This document shows, one piece after another, positions 53,631-63,226 of a stretch of 64,000 bases of DNA. How positions within the stretch are numbered: position 1 is the first letter of the stretch; every line of letters starts with the position of its first letter. Location of the stretch: the NCBI RefSeq assembly GCF_042657185.1, contig NZ_JBHSNN010000010.1; one strand, written 5' to 3'. Source of the DNA: Ureibacillus thermophilus (lineage in GTDB: Bacteria; Bacillota; Bacilli; Bacillales_A; Planococcaceae). The notes beneath the pieces were generated by a model, which was not told the DNA's origin, made no database searches, and worked only from the letters and a program-made list of their open reading frames with translations. The position numbers and the translations under genes were made by a program.

Positions 53631-54776
53631 TTGAAGAAAATTAGTTTGTTGGGAGCAACAGGTTCGATTGGATGGCAAACTTGCGATATATTAAAAAATC
53701 ATCCAGAAGAGTTTCAACTTGTTGCTTTTTCTGCGGGAAAAAATATAGAAAAAACTCAAGAAATTATTAGAAACTTACAGCCGGAATTAGTGTCTGTGCA
53801 GGAAGAAAAAGATGCACTTGCATTAAAAAATGAGTTTCCTCATATACATTTTACATACGGACAAGAAGGGTTAATTGAAGTGGCTACCCATCCGGAAACA
53901 AGCATCGTAGTGAACGCGGTTTTAGGCAGTGTGGGGCTGCCTTCCACATTAGCGGCCATTCGGATGGGAAAAACGATTGCGATTGCAAATAAAGAAACCC
54001 TAGTGACGGCCGGACATCTTGTGATGGAAGAAGCGAAAAAACATCGTGTTCCGATTTTGCCGGTTGACAGTGAACATTCCGCCATTTTTCAGTCGCTGAA
54101 TGGGGAAAATCCGAAACAAATTAAACGGCTCATTTTAACGGCTTCAGGGGGCGCTTTCCGAGATAAGACTCGGGATGAATTGAAACACGTGACGGTTAAA
54201 GAGGCGTTAAATCATCCAAATTGGTCAATGGGCGCAAAAATCACTATTGATTCGGCCACAATGATGAATAAAGGCTTGGAAGTCATTGAAGCCCATGTAT
54301 TATTTGATATTCCTTTTGATCAAATCGATGTGCTTCTTCATAAAGAAAGTATTATTCATTCCATGGTAGAATTTCATGATACAAGCGTCATTGCCCAGTT
54401 AGGAACACCGGATATGCGGGTGCCAATTCAATACGCCTTAAGCTACCCGGATCGTTTGCCTTTGATTGGCGGAAAACCGTTAAATTTAGCCGAAATTGGC
54501 AGCCTGCATTTCAAAGAAGTAGATTTTGAGCGCTTTAAAGCATTGAAGCTGGCTTATGAAGCAGGAAGAACCGGCGGAACGATATTAACGGCCATGAATG
54601 CAGCCAACGAAGCAGCAGTGCAATTGTTTTTACAAGAAAAAATTGCATTTTTGGAAATTGAAGAGATTATCGAGCGGATTATGGACAGCCATAACAATGT
54701 ATTGCAGCCTGATTTGGAAACTATTTTGCATGTGGACAAGGAAACAAGAAAAAAAGTGCTTCAAATGGTACAATAA
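53631..54776 (+). CDS. dxr: 1-deoxy-D-xylulose 5-phosphate reductoisomerase
   Basis: Dxr commits carbon to the MEP isoprenoid pathway, feeding UppS upstream. The 381-residue protein has the NADPH-binding LLGATGSIGWQTCDIL, IANKETLVTAGHLVM, PVDSEHSAIFQSL, TASGGAFRD and NHPNWSMGAKITIDSATMMNKGLEVIEAH motifs. The start is TTG at 53631 after GAAGGGAAGG. Confidence 0.97.
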   Translation: MKKISLLGATGSIGWQTCDILKNHPEEFQLVAFSAGKNIEKTQEIIRNLQPELVSVQEEKDALALKNEFPHIHFTYGQEGLIEVATHPETSIVVNAVLGSVGLPSTLAAIRMGKTIAIANKETLVTAGHLVMEEAKKHRVPILPVDSEHSAIFQSLNGENPKQIKRLILTASGGAFRDKTRDELKHVTVKEALNHPNWSMGAKITIDSATMMNKGLEVIEAHVLFDIPFDQIDVLLHKESIIHSMVEFHDTSVIAQLGTPDMRVPIQYALSYPDRLPLIGGKPLNLAEIGSLHFKEVDFERFKALKLAYEAGRTGGTILTAMNAANEAAVQLFLQEKIAFLEIEEIIERIMDSHNNVLQPDLETILHVDKETRKKVLQMVQ

Positions 54777-54807
54777 AATTCGAGCACGGCTCTAAAGGTG
54801 GTATATT

Positions 54808-56073
54808 ATGCAAACAATATTAGCATTTATCCTCGTATTCGGATTAATCGTTTTCTTTCATGAATTCGGGCACTTTATTTTTGCAAAAAGAGCAGGTATT
54901 TTAGTGCGGGAATTTGCCATTGGTATGGGGCCTAAAATTTTTGGAATGAAAAAAGGGGAAACCTTATATACCATCCGATTATTGCCATTAGGCGGTTATG
55001 TGCGTATGGCTGGCGAAGATTTCGACCAAATCGAGCTTCAGCCAGGGTATCGGGTAGGGCTTATATTAAATGAAGATGAAAAAGTCGAGAAAATTTATTT
55101 AAATCAAAATGTTCAACATCCGAACGTATTATTTATGGAAGTTGAACGGGCGGATTTAAATAAAAAAATGTGGATTGAAGGCTACGATGAAGAAGAGCGT
55201 TTAGTTCGTTTTGACGTTGCTCGAAATGCCATCATTGTTGAAAACGGAGAAGAAACGTTAATTGCACCATATGAACGGACCTTTGAAGCGAAATCGTTAT
55301 GGCACCGTACACTTACTATATTTGCAGGACCTTTATTTAATTTTGTTTTAGCCTTTATCCTTTTCCTTTTACTTGGCATCTTGCAAGGCGTACCAACCAA
55401 TGAACCGATCGTTACGGAAGTTGTGGATGACAGCCCCGCTTCTGAAGCCGGAATGAAAGCAGGGGATTATGTCAAATCCGTCAATGGTCATTCGATTGAT
55501 AAATGGGATGATTTATCGGAATTTGTAAAAGAAAATCCTGGAAAAGAACTTTCGTTTATTGTTGACCGAGACGGACAGCAAGTGGAGCTTTCCATTGTGC
55601 CGGATTCGGTGGAATTAAAAAACGGCGATAAAGTTGGACAAATTGGTGTTATGTATCAAAGCCCGATGGAAAAAAATCCATTGAAAGCAGTAGTTTATGG
55701 TGTCCAACAAACTTGGGAATCCACAGTTCTCATACTTCAAGCACTTGTTTATTTAATTGCTGGTAATTTTACCCTTGATGATTTAGCCGGTCCTGTCGGC
55801 ATTTATCAATATACTGGAGAAGTGGCAAAACACGGTTTCTTTACCCTCATGTATTGGACAGCAGCCTTGAGCATCAATTTAGGAATTATGAACTTACTTC
55901 CACTACCAGCTTTAGATGGCGGCCGATTAATGTTCTTTGGCATTGAAGCATTGAGAGGGAAACCGGTCGACCGCAAAAAAGAAGGCATGGTTCATTTAGT
56001 GGGCATTGTGTTATTAATGATTTTAATGATTGCTGTAACGTGGAACGATATTCAACGATTGTTCTTCCAATAA
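54808..56073 (+). CDS. rasP: Site-2 regulated intramembrane metalloprotease RasP (RseP family)
   Basis: RasP cleaves membrane-embedded anti-sigma factors and signal-peptide remnants. The 421-residue protein has the zinc motif HEFGH (His18, Glu19, His22) in its first membrane helix, a PDZ domain (about 190-275, EVVDDSPASEAGMKAGDYVKSVNG), and the NLLPLPALDGGR motif near the C terminus. It ends the uppS-cdsA-dxr-rasP block with a strong terminator. Confidence 0.97.
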   Translation: MQTILAFILVFGLIVFFHEFGHFIFAKRAGILVREFAIGMGPKIFGMKKGETLYTIRLLPLGGYVRMAGEDFDQIELQPGYRVGLILNEDEKVEKIYLNQNVQHPNVLFMEVERADLNKKMWIEGYDEEERLVRFDVARNAIIVENGEETLIAPYERTFEAKSLWHRTLTIFAGPLFNFVLAFILFLLLGILQGVPTNEPIVTEVVDDSPASEAGMKAGDYVKSVNGHSIDKWDDLSEFVKENPGKELSFIVDRDGQQVELSIVPDSVELKNGDKVGQIGVMYQSPMEKNPLKAVVYGVQQTWESTVLILQALVYLIAGNFTLDDLAGPVGIYQYTGEVAKHGFFTLMYWTAALSINLGIMNLLPLPALDGGRLMFFGIEALRGKPVDRKKEGMVHLVGIVLLMILMIAVTWNDIQRLFFQ

Positions 56074-56112
56074 AAAATCGCCATCCGATTGCAGAATCGG
56101 AGGCGATTTTTT
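56074..56112 (+). terminator. Terminator after rasP
   Basis: AAAATCGCC(A)TCCGATT pairs with AATCGGAGGCGATTTT with one bulged A, followed by a T run. Confidence 0.88.
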
Positions 56113-56201
56113 AATGATTCGTGATTTTTGTCATCTAGTCTTATTCAAAATTTAATTTTAGAATCATCTTTGCAAGAATACATGACAAGGACGATATTCC
56201 T

Positions 56202-56231
56202 TTGCAAAAATATCAAAAAAATGTATATACT
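56202..56231 (+). promoter_or_regulatory. Promoter of the proS-like gene
   Basis: TTGCAA (56202-56207) is 16 bp from TATATA (56224-56229) or 18 from TATACT (56226-56231). The following 60-base leader is too short for a T-box riboswitch. Confidence 0.5.
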
Positions 56232-56292
56232 CAAGTCTTTAGAGGGTATGCTATTCTATTAAAAAGCAGAAACTAATAAAGGTGGAGCCCTT

Positions 56293-57984
56293 ATGAAACA
56301 AAGCCAAACGTTTATCCCAACAATGCGGGAAGTGCCTCAGAATGTTCATACAAATTCTTGCCAAATGTTGCTGCGGTCAGGATTCATTCGGCAATATTCA
56401 AATGGAACTTATTCCTATTTGCCTTTAGCGAAACGAGTTTTAAAAAAAATCGAACAAATCGTTCGAGAGGAAATAGAGAAAAGGAATGCCATTGAATTAG
56501 AATTGCCATGCATTCAGTCTATTGATTTTTACAAACAATCCGGAAGATTGTTAGAGGATTTAATTCATTTTCAAGATGATTTTGACAGGGAATTTGTTAT
56601 TGGCCCGAGCATGGATTTAATGACATCCATTGTCCGGGATGAAATAAAAACTTATAAAAAACTGCCGATTGCACTTTATCAAATGCAAAAAAGGCTTCAG
56701 AATATAAAAGAATCGCGGCTTGATTTATTTCATGCAAGAGAGTCTTGCATCTTGAACGCTTACTCTTTCCATGAAAGCGAAGAAAGTTTAAATCAAACCT
56801 TTGCAGATATGATTCAAACCTTTGAACGAATTTTTTCCCGATTAGGATTAACTGTGCAAATGGCTGAAACAGATGCGGGACCGTTTGGCAAAGAGTCTTA
56901 TGAGTTTGTCGTTTTAACAACGATCGGGGATGAAACAATAGCCTTCTCAGATCAATCAAAATATGCGGCAAATGAGGAAATTGCAAAAGTATCCATTGAA
57001 TATGAACGTTCTGATGAAGAAATGAAACCGCTTAAAAAAATTGAAACGCCAAATGTCCAAACGATACAGGAATTATGCGATGAATTGCATATTGAACCAA
57101 CTCAATGCATTAAATCGCTCGTATTAAATATCGATGGGGAAATTGCCGTTGCTTTAGTTCGAGGCGACCACCGATTGAATTTAATAAAAGTGAAAAAAGC
57201 TTTAAATGCTTCGGATATTCGATTGGCAAATGAAGGGGAAATCCAAAAACACATTGGCTGCTCCAAAGGTTCCATCGGTCCAATCAAACTGCCTATCGAC
57301 ATTAAAGTCATCGCAGACTATGGCATTCAGTCGATGGTAAATGCTGTTACTGGCGCAAATGAAGATGGCTATCACTATATTAATGTGAATCCAAATCGAG
57401 ATTTTGCTATTAATTTATATGAGGATATTCGCTATATTGAAGAAGGAGACCCTTCGCCTGATGGCCAAGGAATCCTTTTGTTGAAACAGGGGATTGTTGT
57501 TGGGAGGGCGACAAAATTAGCGCCTGAATATGCGGAAAAAATGTCGGCAAATGTTGTGAACAAAGAAGGGACACAAATCCCTCTACAAATCGCAAGTTAT
57601 GAATTAGAACTCACTCGGCTGTTTGCTATATTAGCAGAGCAATTTCAAGATGATCGTGGATTTACTTGGCCGAAACATCTAGCCCCTTATGATTTGCATT
57701 TAATGGCAATCAATGTCAATGATGAAGTTCAATTCAATCTAGTTGAACAGCTTTACAATATTTTAACGGCTTATCATTATAATGTTTTATATGATAATCG
57801 GGATGAGCGTGCCGGCGTAAAATTTGCAGACAGCGATTTAATAGGTTTGCCGATTCGCGTTACAGTCGGCAAAAAAGCAATCGAGGGAATTGTGGAAGTG
57901 AAGAATCGCAAAACGGGAGAAACCATTGAATGCATGAAAGAAGAATTGATTGATTATTTAAATGAATTTTATCGAACACATTAA
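56293..57984 (+). CDS. proS: Prolyl-tRNA synthetase-like protein with eroded catalytic motifs
   Basis: This 563-residue protein occupies the proS position between rasP and polC and aligns end to end with bacterial ProRS. The editing INS domain (about 225-385) keeps Lys274 (CIKSLVL), VRGDHRLN, GSIGPIKLP and GANEDGYHY. The anticodon-binding domain is also well kept (ERAGVKFADSDLIGLPIRVTVGK). The class II aminoacylation site is not: the family THEE motif reads GPSMDL (104-109), motif 2 RDE...RGREF reads QNI...HARES (136-151), and motif 3 GIGVSR reads ELELTR (437-442). From this I infer loss of aminoacylation with retained tRNA binding and editing. It has its own promoter and ribosome binding site and an intact frame, arguing against a pseudogene. 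Confidence 0.85.
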   Translation: MKQSQTFIPTMREVPQNVHTNSCQMLLRSGFIRQYSNGTYSYLPLAKRVLKKIEQIVREEIEKRNAIELELPCIQSIDFYKQSGRLLEDLIHFQDDFDREFVIGPSMDLMTSIVRDEIKTYKKLPIALYQMQKRLQNIKESRLDLFHARESCILNAYSFHESEESLNQTFADMIQTFERIFSRLGLTVQMAETDAGPFGKESYEFVVLTTIGDETIAFSDQSKYAANEEIAKVSIEYERSDEEMKPLKKIETPNVQTIQELCDELHIEPTQCIKSLVLNIDGEIAVALVRGDHRLNLIKVKKALNASDIRLANEGEIQKHIGCSKGSIGPIKLPIDIKVIADYGIQSMVNAVTGANEDGYHYINVNPNRDFAINLYEDIRYIEEGDPSPDGQGILLLKQGIVVGRATKLAPEYAEKMSANVVNKEGTQIPLQIASYELELTRLFAILAEQFQDDRGFTWPKHLAPYDLHLMAINVNDEVQFNLVEQLYNILTAYHYNVLYDNRDERAGVKFADSDLIGLPIRVTVGKKAIEGIVEVKNRKTGETIECMKEELIDYLNEFYRTH

Positions 57985-58037
57985 ATTCAAACAGTCTCGA
58001 AAAAATAGTGTATACTTATATCGTTGGTAGTTTGAAT

Positions 58038-58114
58038 AGAATTCGCTCTTCTATAGACAGGCGCAGAAGCGTCTTGCCTGATAGAGTTTCGCGAATTCTT
58101 TTCATTTTTTTCCA
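58038..58114 (+). promoter_or_regulatory. Structured leader/attenuator before polC
   Basis: AGAATTCGC (58038-58046) pairs perfectly with GCGAATTCT (58091-58099), enclosing CTAT/ATAG and CAGGC/GCCTG helices, and the outer stem is followed by TTTTCATTTTTTT. It may act as an attenuator of read-through from proS or from a promoter near 58010 (TATACT). The intervening 161 bp hold no gene. Confidence 0.5.
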
Positions 58115-58145
58115 TCAAGGATTTTTATTAAAGGTGGTGAGTTGG

Positions 58146-61100
58146 ATGGAAAACGCCAAAGCTAGAGAGCGGTTGTTCATGCTTTTATCCCAATTAAAAT
58201 TAACGGAAGATGTCTATATGTCCTTTTTTGAACATGGGGAATTAAACCGTTTAACCGTTCATAAGAAAAAGCGGATTTGGAATTTTTCATTGAAGCTGCG
58301 AAATATTTTGCCTTTCCAAGTATATCAACTATTTTCTTCCCGATTGAAGGAAGAATTTAAACATATAGCACAAGTAGAGTTGACAATACAAACAGAAAAT
58401 CCTGAAGTAACGGAGCATTTGATTTCTGATTATTGGATGAGCGTTGTTGAACGTATTGACGCATCTCCTCCGGTGAAAAAACGGCTTTCTTGCCAATTGC
58501 CCGTTTGGACAGGGAGCAAGTTAATACTTTCATGCATTTCCGAAATGGAACAATTGACGTTAAAGTCCAAATACCGTGACATTATTGCAGAAACTTACGC
58601 TTGTTTTGGCTTTCCGAACATAGCAGTGGAATTCAAATTAGTGGAAGCATCGGAAGAAGAAAAGGCCGAACAAGAGAGAATGCTTGAACAGCGGAGGATG
58701 GAAGAGGAAGAACTGGCAAGACAAGCCATTATCGATTTTCAAAACCGGGAAAAAGAGAAGAAAGAAAAACCTCAAGGGCCAGTTGAAGAAGGACCAATTC
58801 AAATTGGCTCCGTTATTCAAGATCCAGAGATTGTGGATATTAAATCGATTGTGGAAGAAGAACGCCGAATCGTCATTGAGGGCCATATCTTCGCCATTGA
58901 ACTGAAAGAACTAAAAAGCGGACGTTCTCTCTTGGAAATTAAATTAACCGATTATACGGATTCCATCTTAGTAAAAATGTTTTCCCGCAATCATGATGAT
59001 GTGGAAAAAATGTCCCGTTTGAAAAAAGGCATGTGGGTCAGAGTCCGAGGTTCTGTGCAAAATGATACATTCGTCCGCGAGTTAGTGATGATGGCGAATG
59101 ATATAAATGAAATTCATAAAGAGACTCGTAAAGATACGGCGCCAGAAGGGGAAAAACGGGTGGAATTGCATTTACATACGCCTATGAGCCAAATGGATGC
59201 AGTAACGCCTGTAGAACGCCTTGTGGAACAGGCTGCGAAGTGGGGGCATCCTGCAATCGCCATTACAGACCATGCCGTTGTACAGGCCTATCCGGATGCT
59301 TTTGCAGCCGGGAAAAAATATGGCATTAAAATCATTTACGGGCTGGAAGCAAACTTAGTAGACGATGGAGCACCGATTGCTTATGAAGAACAGCATATTA
59401 AACTGGAGGATGCCACTTTCGTTGTTTTTGACGTGGAAACAACCGGATTATCTACTGCCTATGATGTCATTATTGAACTGGCGGCAGTCAAAATACGGGA
59501 TGGCAAAATCATTGATCGATTCGAGCGATTTGCCAATCCGCATCGTGCTCTTTCCGAAAAAATTATTGAATTGACGCATATTACAGATGATATGTTGAAA
59601 GATGCACCGGAAGTGGACGATGTTATTCGGGAATACCATGAATTTATCGGAGATGCCATTGTCGTTGCCCACAACGCTTCCTTTGATATGGGCTTTTTAT
59701 ATGCTGCTTATGAAAAAGCGGGCATTACAGGTGTGAAACATCCAGTCATCGATACGTTGGAATTGTCCCGTTTATTAAACCCGTCGCTCAAGAACCACCG
59801 TTTAAATACCCTTTGTAAAAAATATGGCATTGAACTTGTGCAGCATCACCGGGCCATTTACGATACGGAAGCAACCGGCCACTTGCTGTTGCATCTTTTA
59901 AAACAGGCAAAAGAAGAAAAAGGTATCGAATACCATGATGATTTTAACAAATTCATGGGTGGAGAAGATTCATATAAGCAATCAAGACCTTATCACTGTA
60001 CGATTTTAGCGGTCGACAATGTGGGATTAAAAAATTTGTTTAAATTAGTATCCATTTCCCATACCCAAACTTTCTATCGGGTTCCGCGCATTCGCCGTTC
60101 TGATTTAGTGAAACATCGAGAAGGGCTCATTGTCGGTTCGGGATGTGGAAACGGTGAGCTGTTTGAAACGATGATGAATAAATCCCCAGAAGAAGCGGAA
60201 GCAGTGGCGGAATTCTATGATTATATTGAAGTACATCCAAAAGCGGTATACTCTCAACTCATTGACAGCGGCACGATTCATGATGAATGGCATTTGGAAG
60301 ATATTATCAGAAAGCTTGTGAAGCTGGGCAAAAAAATGGATAAGCCGGTTGTGGCAACAGGGAATGTCCATTATTTGGAGGAACATGATGCCATTTATCG
60401 CAAAATATTGATCTCTTCGCAAGGTGGAGCCAATCCGTTGAACCGCTATCCACTTCCAAAAGTGCATTTCCGCACGACTAATGAAATGCTTGAGGAATTT
60501 GCCTTTTTAGGAGAGGACGTGGCGAAGGAAATTGTCGTGACCAACTCTCAAAAAATTGCTGACATGATTGGCGATGTAACGCCGATTAAAGATAAATTGT
60601 ATACGCCAATCATCGAGGGATCCGATGAAGAAATCAAACGCATGACCTATGAAATGGCGCATAAAATCTATGGGGAAAAGCTGCCGGAAATCGTCGAAAA
60701 ACGTCTTGAAAAAGAGTTGAATTCTATTTTAGGCCATGGGTTTGGAGTGGTTTATTTAATCTCCGCAAAACTTGTGAAAAAGTCTTTAGAGGATGGCTAC
60801 TTAGTAGGTTCCCGTGGTTCTGTCGGTTCATCCCTTGTTGCAACGATGATGGAAATTACAGAAGTGAACCCATTGCCGCCTCATTATATTTGTCCTAAGT
60901 GCCACTATTCCGAATTCTTTACAGATGGTTCCGTTGGTTCGGGATTTGACTTGCCGAATAAAGACTGCCCTGAATGCGGCACACCTTTAAACAAAGACGG
61001 ACAGGATATTCCTTTTGAAACTTTCCTCGGATTTAACGGGGATAAGGTTCCGGATATTGACCTTAACTTCTCGGGGGAATATCAAGCACGCGCCCATAAC

Positions 61101-62471
61101 TATACAAAAGTATTGTTCGGGGAAGATAAAGTGTACCGTGCTGGAACAATCGGTACAGTTGCGGAAAAAACGGCATACGGCTTTGTGAAGGGGTATGCAA
61201 ACGACAATAATATCAATTTCCGCTCAGCAGAAATTGAACGATTGGTGCAAGGATGCACCGGGGTGAAACGAACAACAGGCCAGCACCCGGGTGGGATTCT
61301 TGTTGTTCCGGATTATATGGATATTTACGATTTTACGCCGGTGCAATATCCTGCCGATGCCCAAGATGCTGAATGGCGCACAACCCACTTTGATTTCCAT
61401 TCCATCCACGATAATATTTTAAAACTGGACATTCTTGGACACGATGATCCGACAATGATTCGGATGCTTCAAGATTTGACAGGTATCGATCCAAAAACAA
61501 TTCCGCCAGATGATCCAGATGTTATGGCCATCTTTACGGGAACGGAATCTTTGGGCGTGACGCCTGAACAAATTTTATGTAATACGGGAACTTTAGGCAT
61601 TCCGGAATTCGGAACAAAATTCGTGCGCCAAATGCTTGAAGATACAAAACCAAAAACCTTTTCAGAGCTGTTGAAAATTTCCGGTCTTTCTCACGGTACC
61701 GACGTATGGCTTGGAAATGCCAGCGAATTAATTGCCAATAATGTCTGCTCCTTCTCGGAAGTAATCGGTTGCCGTGACGACATTATGGTGTACTTAATTT
61801 ATAAAGGGCTCGACCCATCCCTTGCTTTCAAAACAATGGAGTCGGTCCGCAAAGGAAAAGGCTTGACGGAAGAAATGGAAATAGCGATGAGGGAACATGA
61901 TGTGCCTGAATGGTATATTGAATCATGCAAAAAAATTAAATATATGTTCCCGAAAGCCCACGCAGCTGCATATGTATTAATGGCTGTCCGCGTGGCATAC
62001 TTTAAAGTACATTTCCCGCTCGCCTATTATTGCGCCTATTTCTCTATCCGCGCAGAAGATTTTGATTTGCCGGCAATGATTAAAGGTGCTAAAGCTATTC
62101 GTGCAAGAGTCGAAGAAATTAATGCAAAAGGATTGGATGCAACGAAAAAAGAAAAAGATTTATTGACCGTGCTTGAAATTGCCCTTGAAATGTGTGAAAG
62201 AGGCATGAGTTTCAAAAATGTGGATTTATACAAATCCAAAGCAACTGAATTCGTTATTGAAGGAAATTCTCTTATCCCACCGTTCAACGCCATTCCAGGA
62301 TTAGGGGAAAGTGTAGCAAAACAAATTGTGGCGGCAAGGGAAGAAAGGGAATTTTTATCAAAAGAAGATTTGCAGACGCGCGGTCGTGTATCCAAATCGT
62401 TGATTGAATACATGGAGCAATTAGGCGTATTGGAAGGGCTGCCTGATGAAAATCAATTATCGCTTTTCTAA
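58146..62471 (+). CDS. polC: DNA polymerase III PolC-type
   Basis: PolC is the main replicative polymerase of low-GC Gram-positives. The 1441-residue protein has, in order, an N-terminal domain, an OB fold (about 255-340), a PHP domain split by the exonuclease (RVELHLHTPMSQMDA), the DEDDh 3'-5' exonuclease with Asp429 and Glu431 (VVFDVETTGLS), a Cys4 zinc motif (CPKCHY...CPECGTP), polymerase motifs PDIDLNFSGEYQ and LKLDILGHDDPT, and C-terminal HhH and tau-binding parts. The ATG at 58146 follows AGGTGG; an in-frame ATG far upstream at 58008 lies in the structured leader and is rejected. Confidence 0.97.
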   Translation: MENAKARERLFMLLSQLKLTEDVYMSFFEHGELNRLTVHKKKRIWNFSLKLRNILPFQVYQLFSSRLKEEFKHIAQVELTIQTENPEVTEHLISDYWMSVVERIDASPPVKKRLSCQLPVWTGSKLILSCISEMEQLTLKSKYRDIIAETYACFGFPNIAVEFKLVEASEEEKAEQERMLEQRRMEEEELARQAIIDFQNREKEKKEKPQGPVEEGPIQIGSVIQDPEIVDIKSIVEEERRIVIEGHIFAIELKELKSGRSLLEIKLTDYTDSILVKMFSRNHDDVEKMSRLKKGMWVRVRGSVQNDTFVRELVMMANDINEIHKETRKDTAPEGEKRVELHLHTPMSQMDAVTPVERLVEQAAKWGHPAIAITDHAVVQAYPDAFAAGKKYGIKIIYGLEANLVDDGAPIAYEEQHIKLEDATFVVFDVETTGLSTAYDVIIELAAVKIRDGKIIDRFERFANPHRALSEKIIELTHITDDMLKDAPEVDDVIREYHEFIGDAIVVAHNASFDMGFLYAAYEKAGITGVKHPVIDTLELSRLLNPSLKNHRLNTLCKKYGIELVQHHRAIYDTEATGHLLLHLLKQAKEEKGIEYHDDFNKFMGGEDSYKQSRPYHCTILAVDNVGLKNLFKLVSISHTQTFYRVPRIRRSDLVKHREGLIVGSGCGNGELFETMMNKSPEEAEAVAEFYDYIEVHPKAVYSQLIDSGTIHDEWHLEDIIRKLVKLGKKMDKPVVATGNVHYLEEHDAIYRKILISSQGGANPLNRYPLPKVHFRTTNEMLEEFAFLGEDVAKEIVVTNSQKIADMIGDVTPIKDKLYTPIIEGSDEEIKRMTYEMAHKIYGEKLPEIVEKRLEKELNSILGHGFGVVYLISAKLVKKSLEDGYLVGSRGSVGSSLVATMMEITEVNPLPPHYICPKCHYSEFFTDGSVGSGFDLPNKDCPECGTPLNKDGQDIPFETFLGFNGDKVPDIDLNFSGEYQARAHNYTKVLFGEDKVYRAGTIGTVAEKTAYGFVKGYANDNNINFRSAEIERLVQGCTGVKRTTGQHPGGILVVPDYMDIYDFTPVQYPADAQDAEWRTTHFDFHSIHDNILKLDILGHDDPTMIRMLQDLTGIDPKTIPPDDPDVMAIFTGTESLGVTPEQILCNTGTLGIPEFGTKFVRQMLEDTKPKTFSELLKISGLSHGTDVWLGNASELIANNVCSFSEVIGCRDDIMVYLIYKGLDPSLAFKTMESVRKGKGLTEEMEIAMREHDVPEWYIESCKKIKYMFPKAHAAAYVLMAVRVAYFKVHFPLAYYCAYFSIRAEDFDLPAMIKGAKAIRARVEEINAKGLDATKKEKDLLTVLEIALEMCERGMSFKNVDLYKSKATEFVIEGNSLIPPFNAIPGLGESVAKQIVAAREEREFLSKEDLQTRGRVSKSLIEYMEQLGVLEGLPDENQLSLF

Positions 62472-62579
62472 ATCCTTTTGTAAAATTCATGGTCGACTTT
62501 GTGGAACAGTTTCTCATATTTGCATTTCTTAAGAAATTGTGTTATTGTTAAGTCAATAATTTGTTGATAGTTTTGCAGC

Positions 62580-62612
62580 AAAAGAGTGGGGTTTCCCGCT
62601 CTTTTCTATTGT
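62580..62612 (+). terminator. Leader terminator before rimP-nusA
   Basis: AAAGAGTGGG (62581-62590) pairs with CCCGCTCTTT (62595-62604) around GTTT, followed by TCTATTGTTTTG. In B. subtilis a comparable leader terminator in the rimP-nusA operon mediates NusA autoregulation. The 256-bp gap between polC and rimP otherwise shows no gene. Confidence 0.65.
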
Positions 62613-62727
62613 TTTGTGGCTCTCCACCAGGAGGGTAGCGATTAGATAAGTACACGGAAATGCAAATTTCACCAAAATGGTGGAATTTCTGTTTTTAGCC
62701 AAGGAAACGAGACGTTGGGAGGATATT

Positions 62728-63201
62728 ATGAGCAAAATTACTTCAGTCGTTCAACAGCTAGTTACACCGATTTTAGAGGAATTGAATCTTGAATTAGTGG
62801 ATATTGAGTTTGTTAAAGAGGGACGTGCTTGGTTCCTCCGTGTATACATCGATACTCCTCAAGGTGGAATTGACATAGACCAATGTGCACTTGTAAGCGA
62901 GCGATTAAGCGCCCTGCTGGATGAAAAGGATCCGATTGAACAAAACTATTATTTAGAAGTTTCCTCTCCTGGTGCAGAACGTCCATTAAAGAAAGAATCT
63001 GATTTTGAGAAAGCTATTGGCAAATATGTTTACATTAAAACATATGAGCCAATTGAAGGCATGAAAGAATTTTACGGATATTTAAAATCCAACAGCGAAG
63101 ATAGCCTGGAATTGGAAATTCGAATAAAAGCACGTAATGTTTTGATAAAAATTCCAAAAGACAAGATTGCAAGAGCTCGGCTGGCAATCGATTTTTCATA
63201 A
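62728..63201 (+). CDS. rimP: Ribosome maturation factor RimP
   Basis: RimP assists early 30S assembly. The 157-residue protein has the N-terminal alpha/beta domain (LELVDIEFVKEGRAWFLRVYIDTPQGGIDIDQCALVSERLSALLD), the YYLEVSSPGAERPLK motif and a C-terminal SH3-like domain. The ATG at 62728 is preceded by GGGAGG; the in-frame ATG at 62677 gives an extension not seen in the family. It heads the rimP-nusA operon. Confidence 0.95.
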   Translation: MSKITSVVQQLVTPILEELNLELVDIEFVKEGRAWFLRVYIDTPQGGIDIDQCALVSERLSALLDEKDPIEQNYYLEVSSPGAERPLKKESDFEKAIGKYVYIKTYEPIEGMKEFYGYLKSNSEDSLELEIRIKARNVLIKIPKDKIARARLAIDFS

Positions 63202-63226
63202 AATGAATTAGGAGTGAAATGAAAAA

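Noticed and set aside
56112..56292. T-box riboswitch before proS
   Set aside because: Neither a specifier-loop architecture nor the conserved T-box sequence is visible, and the leader after the predicted promoter is only about 60 bases.
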